From positions 2,741,501-2,805,500 of the forward strand of contig NZ_CP114902.1 in assembly GCF_027497235.1 (NCBI RefSeq): a stretch of DNA of 64,000 bases, written 5' to 3'. The notes under the pieces are model-generated. The model made no database searches. It was given only the letters and a program-made list of their open reading frames with translations, and was not told where the DNA came from. This stretch comes from Micromonospora sp. WMMD1128. GTDB lineage: Bacteria > Actinomycetota > Actinomycetes > Mycobacteriales > Micromonosporaceae. Positions 27,070 to 35,706 of the stretch are shown one piece after another (the stretch's first letter is position 1; every line of letters begins with the position of its first letter). The position numbers and the translations under genes are program-made.

Positions 27070-28029
27070 ATGCGAGTGCCCAGCCGAAGCCCCGGCCGTC
27101 AACCCGGTTCCGCCGTCGCGTCCACCACCCCCGCCCGCCGGCTCCCGCCCGGTGCCCCACACCCCGACGCGGGCCCCGACCTGGCCGCGTACCGGGCCGC
27201 GGTGGCGGAACTGCTGGTCGAGGTGGGTGCGCTGACGGACGCGCCGTCGGCCGGCGCCCGGCAGGTGCTGCTCGACCAACGGCTCCGCGAGCCGGCCATC
27301 GCCGCGGTGCTCGACGCCACCCCGCAGGGGCTGGTCGGAGCCCGGGAGACGCTGCTGCTGGAGATGGCCCGCTACCGGCCCAACTCCCGCACCTCGGCGC
27401 AGGACCTGACCGCCCTGGTCCGGATCTACCTGCTGTCCCGCGTCGACGTGCTGTGGTGGCGGGACAGCCCGACCTTCCGCACCGACGACCAGGTGCGCGG
27501 CACCGTCGACCTGGTCGACCTGGAATGGCTGCGTCGCCGAGGGCTGCTCGAGTTCCGCTACCGGGAGCAGCCCGCCACGGTGCTGGGGCGCGGGTTGCGG
27601 GCGTTCGGGCGGCGGGTACGCCCTGACGCCACACCGCGTACCGCCGGCCTGCTCTTCCCCCGGGCCCGTCGCGAGGTGATCGCCTTCCTCAACGACCTGG
27701 CCCGGGAGTTCGCCGCGGCGACCCGGCCCGGCACGCCGCCGCTCTGGGTGACCAGCCTGGCCCGCAGCGCCGAGCACCAGCACCGGCTGCGCCGACTGGG
27801 GTACGCCGCCATGGTGCCCAGCGGACACTGCCTGGGCTGGGCCGCCGACGTGGAGCTGGAATGGTTCGAGCGGTTCGGCGCCCGTGCGGCCCTCGCCGGG
27901 CTGCTGCTGGCCCGGCAGGACGCCGGTGAGATCAACGTGGTCGACGAGGGGCAGGCCTGGCACCTCTGCCTCGCGCCCGGTGCCCGGCGCAGGTTCCGGC
28001 GGGCGTACGAGGCCGAGATGGGGGTGTGA
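27070..28029 (+). CDS. M15-like zinc-site protein (DUF5715-like)
   Basis: A 319-residue protein with no signal peptide. Near the C-terminus, SGHCLGWAAD (about 256-265) matches the SxHxxGxAxD zinc motif of M15 D-Ala-D-Ala peptidases, and EGQAWHLCL supplies the second His (xWH). The LARSAEHQHRL stretch upstream is also typical of this fold. The N-terminal 150 residues are helical and unassigned. The ATG at 27070 follows GGAG. The asparagine synthase gene starts 4 bp after the stop, so they form an operon. Action on a peptide ending in D-amino acids is inferred, not shown. Confidence 0.68.
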   Translation: MRVPSRSPGRQPGSAVASTTPARRLPPGAPHPDAGPDLAAYRAAVAELLVEVGALTDAPSAGARQVLLDQRLREPAIAAVLDATPQGLVGARETLLLEMARYRPNSRTSAQDLTALVRIYLLSRVDVLWWRDSPTFRTDDQVRGTVDLVDLEWLRRRGLLEFRYREQPATVLGRGLRAFGRRVRPDATPRTAGLLFPRARREVIAFLNDLAREFAAATRPGTPPLWVTSLARSAEHQHRLRRLGYAAMVPSGHCLGWAADVELEWFERFGARAALAGLLLARQDAGEINVVDEGQAWHLCLAPGARRRFRRAYEAEMGV

Positions 28030-28033
28030 GGCG

Positions 28034-29644
28034 GTGTGCGGGATCGCGCTGAGCATCGGCCCCGAGGCCGACCCGGCCACCTTCCGGCGGATGCTCGCCG
28101 CGCTCGCCCCGCGTGGCGAGGTGACGGAGACCCGGCAGGAGAACGGCCTGCTCGCCGGCGTGCGTCGGCTGCGGATCGTGGACCGGGACCGGGCCGTGCA
28201 ACCCTGGGTCCCGCCCGACGAGCGGCACCTGCTCTGCTTCAACGGCGAGATCTTCAACCACCACGACCTGCGCGTCGAGCTGACCCGGCTCGGGCACGAC
28301 TTCCGCACCGCCGGCGACACCGAGGTGGTGCTGGCCGCGTTCCGCCAGTGGGGCGAGGAGGCGGTGCGCCGGCTGCGCGGCGAGTACGCGTTCGTGGTGG
28401 TCGAACGGGACAGCGGCCGGGCGTACCTGGCCCGGGACCCGCTCGGGGTGAAGCCGCTCTACTGGTCCCGCGGCCCGGCCTGCCTGCACCTCGCCTCCGA
28501 GGTCAAGGCGCTGGTGGGGCACGGCGCCCCGATCAACGAGGTGCCGCCGGGCCACCACGGCTGGGCCGGGACGGACGCGGTCCGGCTGCGCCCGTACGTC
28601 GACCTGCTCTCGCTCGGCGCCGGGCTACCGGTGGTCGACGACCCGGACGAGGCCGCCCTGCTCGTCCGGGCCGCGCTCACCGACGCCATGCGGGTCCGCC
28701 TGGACACCGACCTCACCGTCGGCGTGGTGCTCTCCGGCGGCCTGGACAGCACGCTCGCGCTACTGCACGCCCGGGAGCGGCACCCCGACTGCGTGGCGGT
28801 GACCGTGGGCGCGCCGGGCAGCCCCGACGTGGCGTACGCGCGGCGTCTCGCCGCCGACCTCGGCGTGGCGCACGAGGTGATCGAGCTGCGCCCGCGCGAC
28901 ATCCGGCTGGCCGACGTGCGCGAGGCCATCCGGATCTCGGAGCTGACCGAGTACGGCGACATCATCAACGCGGTGGTCTCGGTGCCGATCTTCCGGCGAC
29001 TGGCCGAGCTGGGTGTCAAGGTGGTGCTCACCGGCGACGGCTCGGACGAGCTGTTCGGCGGCTACCCGATGTATCACCAGGTGGGGCCGGAGCGGTCCCG
29101 CCGGTTGTTCCTGCACCGGATCCGCAACCTGTGCCGGACCGAGTTGCAGCGGGTGGACCGGGCCAGCATGGGCCACGGCGTGGAGGCCCGGGTGCCGTTC
29201 CTCGACCTCGACGTCGTGGAGCTGGCCATGCGGCTGCCGCTGGACCTGAAGTTGCGCGGCGGGCAGGAGAAGTGGATCGTCCGCCGGGCCTTCGCCGACC
29301 TGCTGCCCGACTATGTCCGGCGGCGGCCGAAGAACCCGATGTCGTACTCGTCCGGGCTGCACGAGCGGGCCCGGCTCTACAAGCCGCTCTTCGCCCGGTT
29401 GCACCGTTCCTTCGGCTACGACCTGCTGGAACCGGTCCGGCGGGACTTCGACAGCGTGCTCACCCGCTGCGGCAACGACCTGGACCGGGCCATCGCCGAC
29501 GGCCTGGCCCGGCCCGACTACACCGTGCTGGAGCACGCCCGGGACCTGGTCGGCGCGGCCCGGTGGAACGCCGCGCCGGTGGTCCGTCGGCTGGTCAACC
29601 CGCGTCGCACCCGGGGCGGCGACGAGGCGCCGCTGCCGGGTTGA
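28034..29644 (+). CDS. asnB: asparagine synthase (glutamine-hydrolysing) family protein
   Basis: A 536-residue two-domain amidotransferase. Cys2 after the initiator (start GTG-TGC, VCGIALS) is the N-terminal glutaminase nucleophile, with CFNGEIFNH and GDTEVVL in the class II glutaminase domain (1-200). The synthetase domain has the PP-motif VLSGGLDST and GDGSDELFGGYP. It could make Asn from Asp, but AsnB relatives in mycobacteria and corynebacteria (LtsA) amidate peptidoglycan diaminopimelate, and the M15-like partner gene 4 bp upstream makes that worth considering. The length fits the shorter AsnB forms. Confidence 0.88.
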   Translation: MCGIALSIGPEADPATFRRMLAALAPRGEVTETRQENGLLAGVRRLRIVDRDRAVQPWVPPDERHLLCFNGEIFNHHDLRVELTRLGHDFRTAGDTEVVLAAFRQWGEEAVRRLRGEYAFVVVERDSGRAYLARDPLGVKPLYWSRGPACLHLASEVKALVGHGAPINEVPPGHHGWAGTDAVRLRPYVDLLSLGAGLPVVDDPDEAALLVRAALTDAMRVRLDTDLTVGVVLSGGLDSTLALLHARERHPDCVAVTVGAPGSPDVAYARRLAADLGVAHEVIELRPRDIRLADVREAIRISELTEYGDIINAVVSVPIFRRLAELGVKVVLTGDGSDELFGGYPMYHQVGPERSRRLFLHRIRNLCRTELQRVDRASMGHGVEARVPFLDLDVVELAMRLPLDLKLRGGQEKWIVRRAFADLLPDYVRRRPKNPMSYSSGLHERARLYKPLFARLHRSFGYDLLEPVRRDFDSVLTRCGNDLDRAIADGLARPDYTVLEHARDLVGAARWNAAPVVRRLVNPRRTRGGDEAPLPG

Positions 29645-29748
29645 GCCGGGCCCGGCCCGACTGCGGCGGCCCGACGGTGGCGGCCCGGGGCCCGGCCGGT
29701 GGAACCGCTGGCCCCGGTCGCCCGATGGACAGCGACCGCCGTCTCTTC

Positions 29749-29754
29749 TAGCGT
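29749..29754 (+). promoter_or_regulatory. -10 box (TAGCGT), leaderless start
   Basis: TAGCGT lies 7 bases before the ATG at 29762; no ribosome site is present. Confidence 0.5.
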
Positions 29755-29761
29755 CGCGGGC

Positions 29762-30754
29762 ATGCGGAGGACCGTCGTCGCCACCGTGCTCGCGCTGCTG
29801 CTCGTCGGCACCGGGTGCGGGGAGGGCCGCGCGCCGGTCGCGCCGGTCGCCGCCGGCACGGCGACCGCCTCCCGGCAGGACCCCGGCCAGGTGGAGCGCA
29901 CGCTTGCGAGTCTGCGCAAGGTCGACGACCTGCCGCTGTACGAGATGACGTACGTCGGCGACTACGACCCGACGGCCGGGGTGGCCGGCGCCGATCCGCC
30001 GAGCCCGTTCGGCTGCTCGCTCTTCGCCGCCCTCGGTGACCGCGACCGTCCGCTGTTCGCCCGCAACTTCGACTGGGAGCCCAACCCGGCGCTGGTGCTG
30101 CGCACCGACCCACCGGACGGGTACGCCTCGCTCTCCCTGGTGGACATCTCCTACCTGGGCGTCACCGCCGACCCGGCCGGGGACCGGCGGTTGCTCGACG
30201 CGCCGCTGCTGCCCTTCGACGGGATGAACGAGCGGGGCCTCGCGGTCGGGCTGGCCGCCGACGACGGCGCGCGCGCCGAGCCGGTGTCCGGTCGACCCAC
30301 CGTGGGATCGGTACGCATCCTGCGCCTGGTGCTCGACTCGGCCGCCACGGTGGACGAGGCGGTCACCGTGTTCGAGCGCTACAACCTGGACTTCGACGGC
30401 GGGCCGCCGCTGCACTACCTGCTCGCCGACGCCACCGGGGCGTCCGCCGTGGTGGAGTTCGTCGACGGGAAGCTGACGGTGGACCGGCGACGGGGTCCCT
30501 GGCAGGCGTTGACGAACGTGCCCGCCGCCGGCGTGCCGGACCGGGACCTGCGGCGGGATCACCGATACGGGGTGCTGGCGAAGGAGTTGGACCGGGTCGG
30601 CGGCGTGCTGGACGCGCCGGGGGCGCTGCGGCTGCTCGACGGCGTCCGCCAGGCGCACACCCGCTGGTCGGTGACGTACGCGCTGCGCGGCGGCGAGGTG
30701 CGGGTGGTCACGGCGGGCGGTGGCACCCGGGACTACCGGCTGTCGATGAGTTGA
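29762..30754 (+). CDS. Ntn hydrolase of the choloylglycine/penicillin V acylase type, exported
   Basis: A 330-residue exported protein, probably a lipoprotein (VGTGC at residues 15-19). After a propeptide-like stretch, Cys85 in PFGCSLF followed by LFARNFDW matches the nucleophile Cys and RNxDW of linear-amide C-N hydrolases (bile salt hydrolase, penicillin V acylase, N-acyl-homoserine lactone acylases). FDGMNERGLAVGL and LHYLLADATG are further family marks. It would cut a linear amide outside the membrane; the substrate is unknown. Its own -10 box makes it separate from asnB. Confidence 0.82.
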   Translation: MRRTVVATVLALLLVGTGCGEGRAPVAPVAAGTATASRQDPGQVERTLASLRKVDDLPLYEMTYVGDYDPTAGVAGADPPSPFGCSLFAALGDRDRPLFARNFDWEPNPALVLRTDPPDGYASLSLVDISYLGVTADPAGDRRLLDAPLLPFDGMNERGLAVGLAADDGARAEPVSGRPTVGSVRILRLVLDSAATVDEAVTVFERYNLDFDGGPPLHYLLADATGASAVVEFVDGKLTVDRRRGPWQALTNVPAAGVPDRDLRRDHRYGVLAKELDRVGGVLDAPGALRLLDGVRQAHTRWSVTYALRGGEVRVVTAGGGTRDYRLSMS

Positions 30755-30788
30755 CCCGGCCCGGTCGACCCGTCGTCCGGCGCGGTGG

Positions 30789-31385
30789 TCAGACGATCGG
30801 CTGCCGGTGGGCGCGGGCGAGCGCGCGCAGGTCCGGCTCGCCGAACCGTTCGACGAGCGCCGCGAACCGGACGACCTTGTCGGCTCCGAAGCGACCCACG
30901 GCGGCGGCGTAGGAGGCGGCGGAGACGAACGTGGGCGGCGTGGTCTTGCTGTGGAATTTGTCCGCGTACATGACCAGTTGCTCCTCGCCCGTGGTCGGCG
31001 TGTAGTCGGCGACCGGAAGCGGGAGACGCTGCCGGAGCACGTCGTCGCGGCTGATACCCACGCCGGTGTGCCGGGAGCAGAAGCGGCCGAGCGACTCGGG
31101 CAGGCCCGCGTCCCGCAGCAGCGCGTGCCCCAGCACGCCGTGCCGGACGTAGTTCTCCTGGTCGAGCCGGCCGCCGGCGCCGTAGAGGCGGTAGACGCCG
31201 ATGTCGTGCAGCAGGCTGCCGGCCCGTACCAGGGCGGCGTCCAGGCCCGCGCCGTGCCGGGCGAGCAGGTGTTCGGCCACCTCGCACACGATCCGGCAGT
31301 GCGTCCAGACCAGGTGGAACGCCTCCGGCGTGGGCGCTGCCCGCTCGTGCAGCGCCCGGATCAATTCATCCGTCGGCACCGCCAC
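30789..31385 (-). CDS. HD-domain phosphohydrolase family protein
   Basis: A 198-residue cytosolic protein with an HD metal site: His in HCRIV, HD in GSLLHDIGVYRL, then His in VRHGVLGHALL. The YADKFHSK stretch after it also recurs in this family. The family covers nucleotide phosphohydrolases and phosphodiesterases, and the substrate is unknown. The GTG start at 31385 has GGGAGGGGAGAGG upstream; a second GTG at 31379 is also possible. Convergent with the Ntn hydrolase gene, 34 bp apart. Confidence 0.8.
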   Translation of the reverse strand: MAVPTDELIRALHERAAPTPEAFHLVWTHCRIVCEVAEHLLARHGAGLDAALVRAGSLLHDIGVYRLYGAGGRLDQENYVRHGVLGHALLRDAGLPESLGRFCSRHTGVGISRDDVLRQRLPLPVADYTPTTGEEQLVMYADKFHSKTTPPTFVSAASYAAAVGRFGADKVVRFAALVERFGEPDLRALARAHRQPIV

Positions 31386-31492
31386 CCTCTCCCCTCCCAC
31401 CCCGGGAGCGCGCTGTTTCCCGGAAAGAGTGGCCTCCGGCCCGCGAATGGGCCCTCTTCCCGTGAAACTGCGGCGCCCGGGGTGGGGGAGGG

Positions 31493-32944
31493 TCACCAGC
31501 TCAGGTAACCCGACTGGGTCTGGGCGTTCAACTCGGGCACCCGGATGAGCTGGGCCAGCCAGGTACGCGGGTCGCGTAGCTCCAGCACGTCCAGGCCCTT
31601 CTGGATGTCACTGGAGTAGATGTGGCCGTTGTACCAGTAGGCCGACCACGAGCCGCCGGTGCGCAACTGGGTGTCGTCCAGCGGCCCGCGCTCCCAGTAG
31701 GCGATCTCCTTCGGCTTGCGGGAGTCGGTGAAGTCCCACACCGAGATGCCGCCCTGGTACCACGCCTGGACCATGATGTCGCGACCGGGCACCGGGATGA
31801 GCGAGCCGTTGTGTGCCACGCAGTTCTCGGTGTCGGCGTTGGCCCGAGGGATCTTGTAGTAGCTGCGGAACGCCAGCTTGCGGGCGTTTCCGCGGCCGGT
31901 GATGTCGTAGATGGCGTCCGCGCCGCGGTTCGGCCCGACCACCTCGTTGCAGGTCGCCGCGCCGCCGCCGCCCAGCTCGTCGGTGAAGACGACCTTGGTG
32001 CCGGAGTTGTTGAACGTGGCCGAGTGCCAGAACGCGAAGTTCTCGATGTCGGTGACCCGTTCGATCACTCGCGGCGCCTCCCGGTCGGCGATGTCCAACA
32101 GGATCCCGTCGCCCATGCACGCGCCGGCGGCCAGGTCCTTCGACGGGTACGCGGTGATGTCGTGGCATCCGGTGGTGGCGGACTTCTCACCCGGCACGCC
32201 CGGGTAGCCGCCGTCCGGGAAGAGGTTCGGGGTGGCGATCACCGCGGCCGAGGTGGGGCTCTTCACCGGCACCTTGACGATGGAGATGGAGTCGTGCGGC
32301 GGCTGGCAGTCCGGGAAGTCGTCCCGGGGGCTGTAGGAGGAGACGTAGAGGTAGACGTCGCGCCGGTTCTTGCCCGGCACCAGCGTGTGGGTGTGCGAGC
32401 CGCACGCCGTCTCCACCGACTTGATGTAGCGCGGGTTGCGCTTGTCGCGGATGTCGAAGATCTTGATGCCTTCCCAGGACTCCTTCACCGAGGCGGGCTG
32501 GGAGGTGCTGGCGCAGGAGTCGTCGCTGCGGGACGAGTCGGTCGACAGGAACAGCAGGTCGCCGCTGACGGAGATGTCGTTCTGCGAGCCGGGGCAGAGC
32601 ACCTGCGCCACGATCGTCGGCCGGCTCGGCCGCGACACGTCGTAGATGACGAATCCCTCGTAGTTGCCGACGAACGCGTACCGGCCCTGGAAGGCGATGT
32701 CGGTGCCGAGCGCGGACGTGGTGTCGAACGGGCCCTGCTTCGGCAGGTTCGCGACCTGGCGCAGGTTGGGGCTGCTGGAGATCTCGTCGACACCGGGGAC
32801 GGCGCTGTCCACGGTGGCCGGCGCGGCCTGGGCGCGGGGGAGTTCCTGGGCGCTGCTCGGCGGCGCGGCGACCACGCCGGCCAGCAGCAGGCCGGCGGCG
32901 GCGAGGCTGACGATCCGGGTCCGGGACATGTGGAGGTTGATCAT
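31493..32944 (-). CDS. secreted LVIVD-repeat (beta-propeller-like) protein
   Basis: A 483-residue exported protein with a signal peptide (residues 6-30, RTRIVSLAAAGLLLAGVVAAPPSSAQ). Repeated blocks with FVGNYEGFVIYDVS, GIKIFDIRDKRNPRYI, ISVWDFTDSRKPKEIA and GLDVLELRDP fit LVIVD repeats, which probably form a propeller. Several Cys suggest disulfides. Function is unknown; relatives are surface or secreted proteins. An in-frame ATG at 32929 is an alternative start. It is divergent from the DUF305 gene, with a CRP-type site between them. Confidence 0.8.
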   Translation of the reverse strand: MINLHMSRTRIVSLAAAGLLLAGVVAAPPSSAQELPRAQAAPATVDSAVPGVDEISSSPNLRQVANLPKQGPFDTTSALGTDIAFQGRYAFVGNYEGFVIYDVSRPSRPTIVAQVLCPGSQNDISVSGDLLFLSTDSSRSDDSCASTSQPASVKESWEGIKIFDIRDKRNPRYIKSVETACGSHTHTLVPGKNRRDVYLYVSSYSPRDDFPDCQPPHDSISIVKVPVKSPTSAAVIATPNLFPDGGYPGVPGEKSATTGCHDITAYPSKDLAAGACMGDGILLDIADREAPRVIERVTDIENFAFWHSATFNNSGTKVVFTDELGGGGAATCNEVVGPNRGADAIYDITGRGNARKLAFRSYYKIPRANADTENCVAHNGSLIPVPGRDIMVQAWYQGGISVWDFTDSRKPKEIAYWERGPLDDTQLRTGGSWSAYWYNGHIYSSDIQKGLDVLELRDPRTWLAQLIRVPELNAQTQSGYLSW

Positions 32945-32981
32945 CGGCAACACCCTTCGAAAGGGGATGATGATTCGCCAC

Positions 32982-32987
32982 ACCTTA
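32982..32987 (-). promoter_or_regulatory. -10 box for the LVIVD gene
   Basis: TAAGGT on the minus strand, giving a start site near 32975. The CRP-type site centre is then at about -41.5. Confidence 0.45.
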
Positions 32988-33008
32988 CCGACATGTGACC
33001 GTCATCAA

Positions 33009-33024
33009 TGTGATGCCGGTCACA
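33009..33024. promoter_or_regulatory. CRP-type operator (TGTGA-N6-TCACA)
   Basis: A perfect TGTGA-N6-TCACA palindrome, the consensus of cAMP receptor proteins, including the GTG-N6-CAC core used in actinobacteria. It is centred at 33016.5, about 42 bp from the inferred start sites of both divergent genes, the class II activator position. A degenerate second half-site, ATGTGACCG, lies at 32993-33001. Confidence 0.65.
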
Positions 33025-33046
33025 TCGGGGAACTTTCCGCTATGGA

Positions 33047-33052
33047 TAGGAT
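33047..33052 (+). promoter_or_regulatory. -10 box for the DUF305 gene
   Basis: TAGGAT, placing the start site near 33059, about 42 bp from the CRP-site centre. Confidence 0.5.
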
Positions 33053-33082
33053 CGCTGTCACCTCGACCGGAGGGAGGGTCGT

Positions 33083-33787
33083 ATGACCGTCCGGCAGGCT
33101 CGTGTGTGGCTCCCCGTCACAGCGTTCGTGGCGCTGCTGGCCACCGGCGGCCTGGCGCTCGCCGGTTGCGACGACACCGCTCCGGCGGCGGCCCGGCCGA
33201 GCCAGTCCACCACTGCCCCGGCCACCACCGCCCCGGCCCCGGCCGTCTCGGCGCCACCGGTGCTGGTCCCCGGCCGACCGGGGGAGCCGGCCGCCACCCG
33301 CGCCGCCGGACAGGTCCGCGACGCCGCGTCCCCGCGGTGGAACAGCCTGGACGTCTGGTACGTCCGGATGATGATCCCGCACCACGAGCAGGCCCTGGAG
33401 ATGGCGAAGCTGGCCCCCGGCCGGGCCGCCGACCCCCGGGTCCGCGCCGTCGCCGACCGGATCCGCGCCGCCCAGGGCCCGGAGGTCGGCGTGCTGCGCG
33501 CCTGGCTCAGCACCCGCGACCTGCCCGCCGAGGTCACCGGCCACGACCACGGCACCATGCGCGGGATGCAGTCCGCCGAGTCGATGCGGCAGCTCGCCGG
33601 CGCCCACGGCGCGGCGTTCGACCGGCTCTTCGTGCGGATGATGACCGCCCACCACCAGGGCGCCGTGGTGATCTCCACCGACCTGCTCAGGGTCGGCGCC
33701 GACCCGGCCATGCAGGAGTTCGCCAACGGGGTGGCCGTCGAGCAGACCACCGAGATCGGCCGGATGCGCGCCCTGCTCACCCCCTGA
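33083..33787 (+). CDS. DUF305 lipoprotein
   Basis: A 234-residue exported protein. The signal ends in a lipobox (LALAGC, Cys near residue 29), followed by a Thr/Ala/Pro linker and a DUF305 domain. The domain has two His/Met-rich helices, MMIPHHEQALEMAK and MMTAHHQGAVVIS, whose paired MxxxHH motifs suggest metal (perhaps copper) binding in a ferritin-like bundle. It is widespread in actinobacteria with no settled function. GGAGGGAGGG precedes the ATG. A two-component system follows, read from its own promoter. Confidence 0.87.
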   Translation: MTVRQARVWLPVTAFVALLATGGLALAGCDDTAPAAARPSQSTTAPATTAPAPAVSAPPVLVPGRPGEPAATRAAGQVRDAASPRWNSLDVWYVRMMIPHHEQALEMAKLAPGRAADPRVRAVADRIRAAQGPEVGVLRAWLSTRDLPAEVTGHDHGTMRGMQSAESMRQLAGAHGAAFDRLFVRMMTAHHQGAVVISTDLLRVGADPAMQEFANGVAVEQTTEIGRMRALLTP

Positions 33788-33797
33788 GCCCACCCCG

Positions 33798-33803
33798 TAC
33801 GCT
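33798..33803 (+). promoter_or_regulatory. -10 box (TACGCT), leaderless start
   Basis: TACGCT lies 8 bases before the GTG at 33812 and only 2 before the GTG at 33806, favouring 33812 as the start if this promoter is used. Confidence 0.4.
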
Positions 33804-33811
33804 GGGTGACC

Positions 33812-35029
33812 GTGGACCGCCTGATCCTCGGCCGCCCGCTGCGCGGCGTCGCCTTCGACGTCGCCGTCTCCGGGCTGGTCGCCCTCTTCGCCGTGCTCGG
33901 CCTCTTCGCCGAGCAGGGTGGCCGGCCGGCGCTCGCGGTCGGGTTGGCGATGGCGGCGGCGCTGCTGTTCCGGCGTACCCACCCGTCCGCGGTCGCCGTC
34001 GCGGTGGCCGCGCTGGCGCTGCTCCAGGTGATCGTCGGCTGGGGTCCGCTGGGCTACGACATCGGCGTGCTGATCGCCCTCTACAGCGTGGTCAAGTACG
34101 CCGACCGCGCGCGGGACGGCATCCTGGCCGGGATCGGCGCCGCGATCGGCGTGCTGCTCTCCGCGCTCTCCTGGCCCGGGCCGGCGCCCTGGTGGGCGGG
34201 CGCGCTCTACTACGGCCTGATCACCGGCGCGGTGTGGCTGGTCGGGCTGAACGTGCGGACCCGCCGCCTCTACGTGCTCAGCCTGGAGGAACGCGCCGCG
34301 ACGGCGGACCGGGAGCGGGAGGCGGAGTCCCGGGCGGCGGTCGCCGAGGAACGCACCCGCATCGCCCGCGAGCTGCACGACGTGGTCGCCCACAGCCTGG
34401 CCGTGATGATCGTGCAGGCGGACGGGGTGCGGTTCACGCTCGACCGGGACCCGGCGACCGCGCGGGAGGCGGCCAAGGTGGTGGCGGACACCGGCCGGCA
34501 GGCGCTGGAGGACATGCGGCGTCTGGTCGGCGTACTCCGGGAACCCAGCCGGCCGGAGCCGGCCGCGGTGGCGGACGAGCCCGCCGGCGAGCCGGCGCAC
34601 CGGCGCCCGGCGCTCGTGGAGCTGCCCGCGTTGCTCGACCGGTTCCGGGCCGCCGGGCTGCGGATCGACTGCGCCGGCGCCGGCACGCCGGTGCCGCTGC
34701 CGCCCGGCCTGGAGCTGACCGTCTACCGGGTGGTGCAGGAGAGCCTGACCAACGCGCTCAAGCACGCCGGCGTGGGCGCGTCGGTGGAGCTGACGCTCGA
34801 CTGGGACGCCGACACCGTCGCGGTCCGGGCCGTCGACGACGGGCGCGGCCGTCCGGTGGTCCGGCCGGCGCCGTCCGGCGGGCACGGCCTGGTCGGCATG
34901 CGGGAGCGGGTCGGGGTGTACGACGGCAGCCTCGCCGCCGGCCCCACGCTTGCCGGCGGTTGGCGGGTCGAGGTGCGGCTGCCGCTGCCCGTCGCGGCCG
35001 GCGCCGAGGAAGGGAGCGCGGCGGCGTGA
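33812..35029 (+). CDS. sensor histidine kinase, NarL/DesK type
   Basis: A 405-residue membrane kinase. About five hydrophobic segments fill the first 140 residues, with little extracellular sequence, so it probably senses a membrane or internal signal. The HisKA_3 box RIARELHDVVAHSL carries the phosphorylated His; the ATPase domain has VVQESLTNALKHA, VDDGRG and GHGLVGMRERV. It phosphorylates the response regulator whose gene overlaps its stop by 4 bp (GTGA). GTG at 33806 is an alternative start two codons earlier. Confidence 0.9.
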   Translation: MDRLILGRPLRGVAFDVAVSGLVALFAVLGLFAEQGGRPALAVGLAMAAALLFRRTHPSAVAVAVAALALLQVIVGWGPLGYDIGVLIALYSVVKYADRARDGILAGIGAAIGVLLSALSWPGPAPWWAGALYYGLITGAVWLVGLNVRTRRLYVLSLEERAATADREREAESRAAVAEERTRIARELHDVVAHSLAVMIVQADGVRFTLDRDPATAREAAKVVADTGRQALEDMRRLVGVLREPSRPEPAAVADEPAGEPAHRRPALVELPALLDRFRAAGLRIDCAGAGTPVPLPPGLELTVYRVVQESLTNALKHAGVGASVELTLDWDADTVAVRAVDDGRGRPVVRPAPSGGHGLVGMRERVGVYDGSLAAGPTLAGGWRVEVRLPLPVAAGAEEGSAAA

Positions 35030-35691
35030 CCGTGCGGGTGATGATCGTCGACGACCAGGCGCTGGTGCGCGCCGGCTTCCGGATGGTGCTCGACTCGCAA
35101 CCCGACCTGACGGTGGTCGGCGAGGCGATCGACGGCGCGGACGCGCTGCGGGTGCTGGACCGGGTGGACGCCGACGTGGTGGTGATGGACCTGCGGATGC
35201 CCACCATGGACGGGGTGGAGGCGACCCGGCGGATCTGCGCCCGGCCGGCCGGCGCCCGGCCGCGGGTGCTGGTGCTCACCACGTTCGACACCGAGGCCGA
35301 CGCCTTCGCCGCGCTGCGCGCCGGAGCGAGCGGCTTCCTGCTCAAGAACGTGCCGCCGGAGGAGCTGCTCGCCGCGATCCGGGTGGTGGCCGAGGGCGAC
35401 TCGGTGGTGGCCCCGCCGATCACCCGGCGGCTGCTCGACCGGTTCGCCGGGCAGCTCGGCCCGGCCCCGGCGGAGGACCCGCGGCTGGCCCGGCTGACCG
35501 AGCGGGAGCGGGAGGTGCTGCTGCTCGTCGCGCAGGGGCTCTCGAACGCCGAGATCGCCGCCCGGGTACACGTCGCCGAGGCGACCGTGAAGACCCACGT
35601 CGGCCGGATCCTGGCCAAGCTCCAGCTCCGCGACCGGGTCCAAGCCGTCGTGCTGGCCTACGAGACCGGGCTGGTCACCCCGGGCGGCTGA
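35026..35691 (+). CDS. LuxR/NarL-family response regulator
   Basis: A 221-residue regulator. The receiver domain has the acidic pair in MIVDDQ, the phospho-acceptor Asp in VVMDLRMP, Thr in LTTF and Lys in FLLKNVP. A C-terminal LuxR HTH (LTEREREVLLLVAQGLSNAEIA...ATVKTHVGRIL) binds DNA. It is translationally coupled to the histidine kinase and forms its cognate pair. Targets are unknown; the adjacent DUF305 gene is a candidate. A second in-frame GTG at 35032 is possible. Confidence 0.92.
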   Translation: MTVRVMIVDDQALVRAGFRMVLDSQPDLTVVGEAIDGADALRVLDRVDADVVVMDLRMPTMDGVEATRRICARPAGARPRVLVLTTFDTEADAFAALRAGASGFLLKNVPPEELLAAIRVVAEGDSVVAPPITRRLLDRFAGQLGPAPAEDPRLARLTEREREVLLLVAQGLSNAEIAARVHVAEATVKTHVGRILAKLQLRDRVQAVVLAYETGLVTPGG

Positions 35692-35706
35692 CCCCCGGCG
35701 TACGCC

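Noticed and set aside
31414..31468. Imperfect inverted repeat GTTTCCCGGAAAGAG/CTCTTCCCGTGAAAC
   Set aside because: 12 of 15 positions match across a 25-base gap; too weak to call a terminator or operator.
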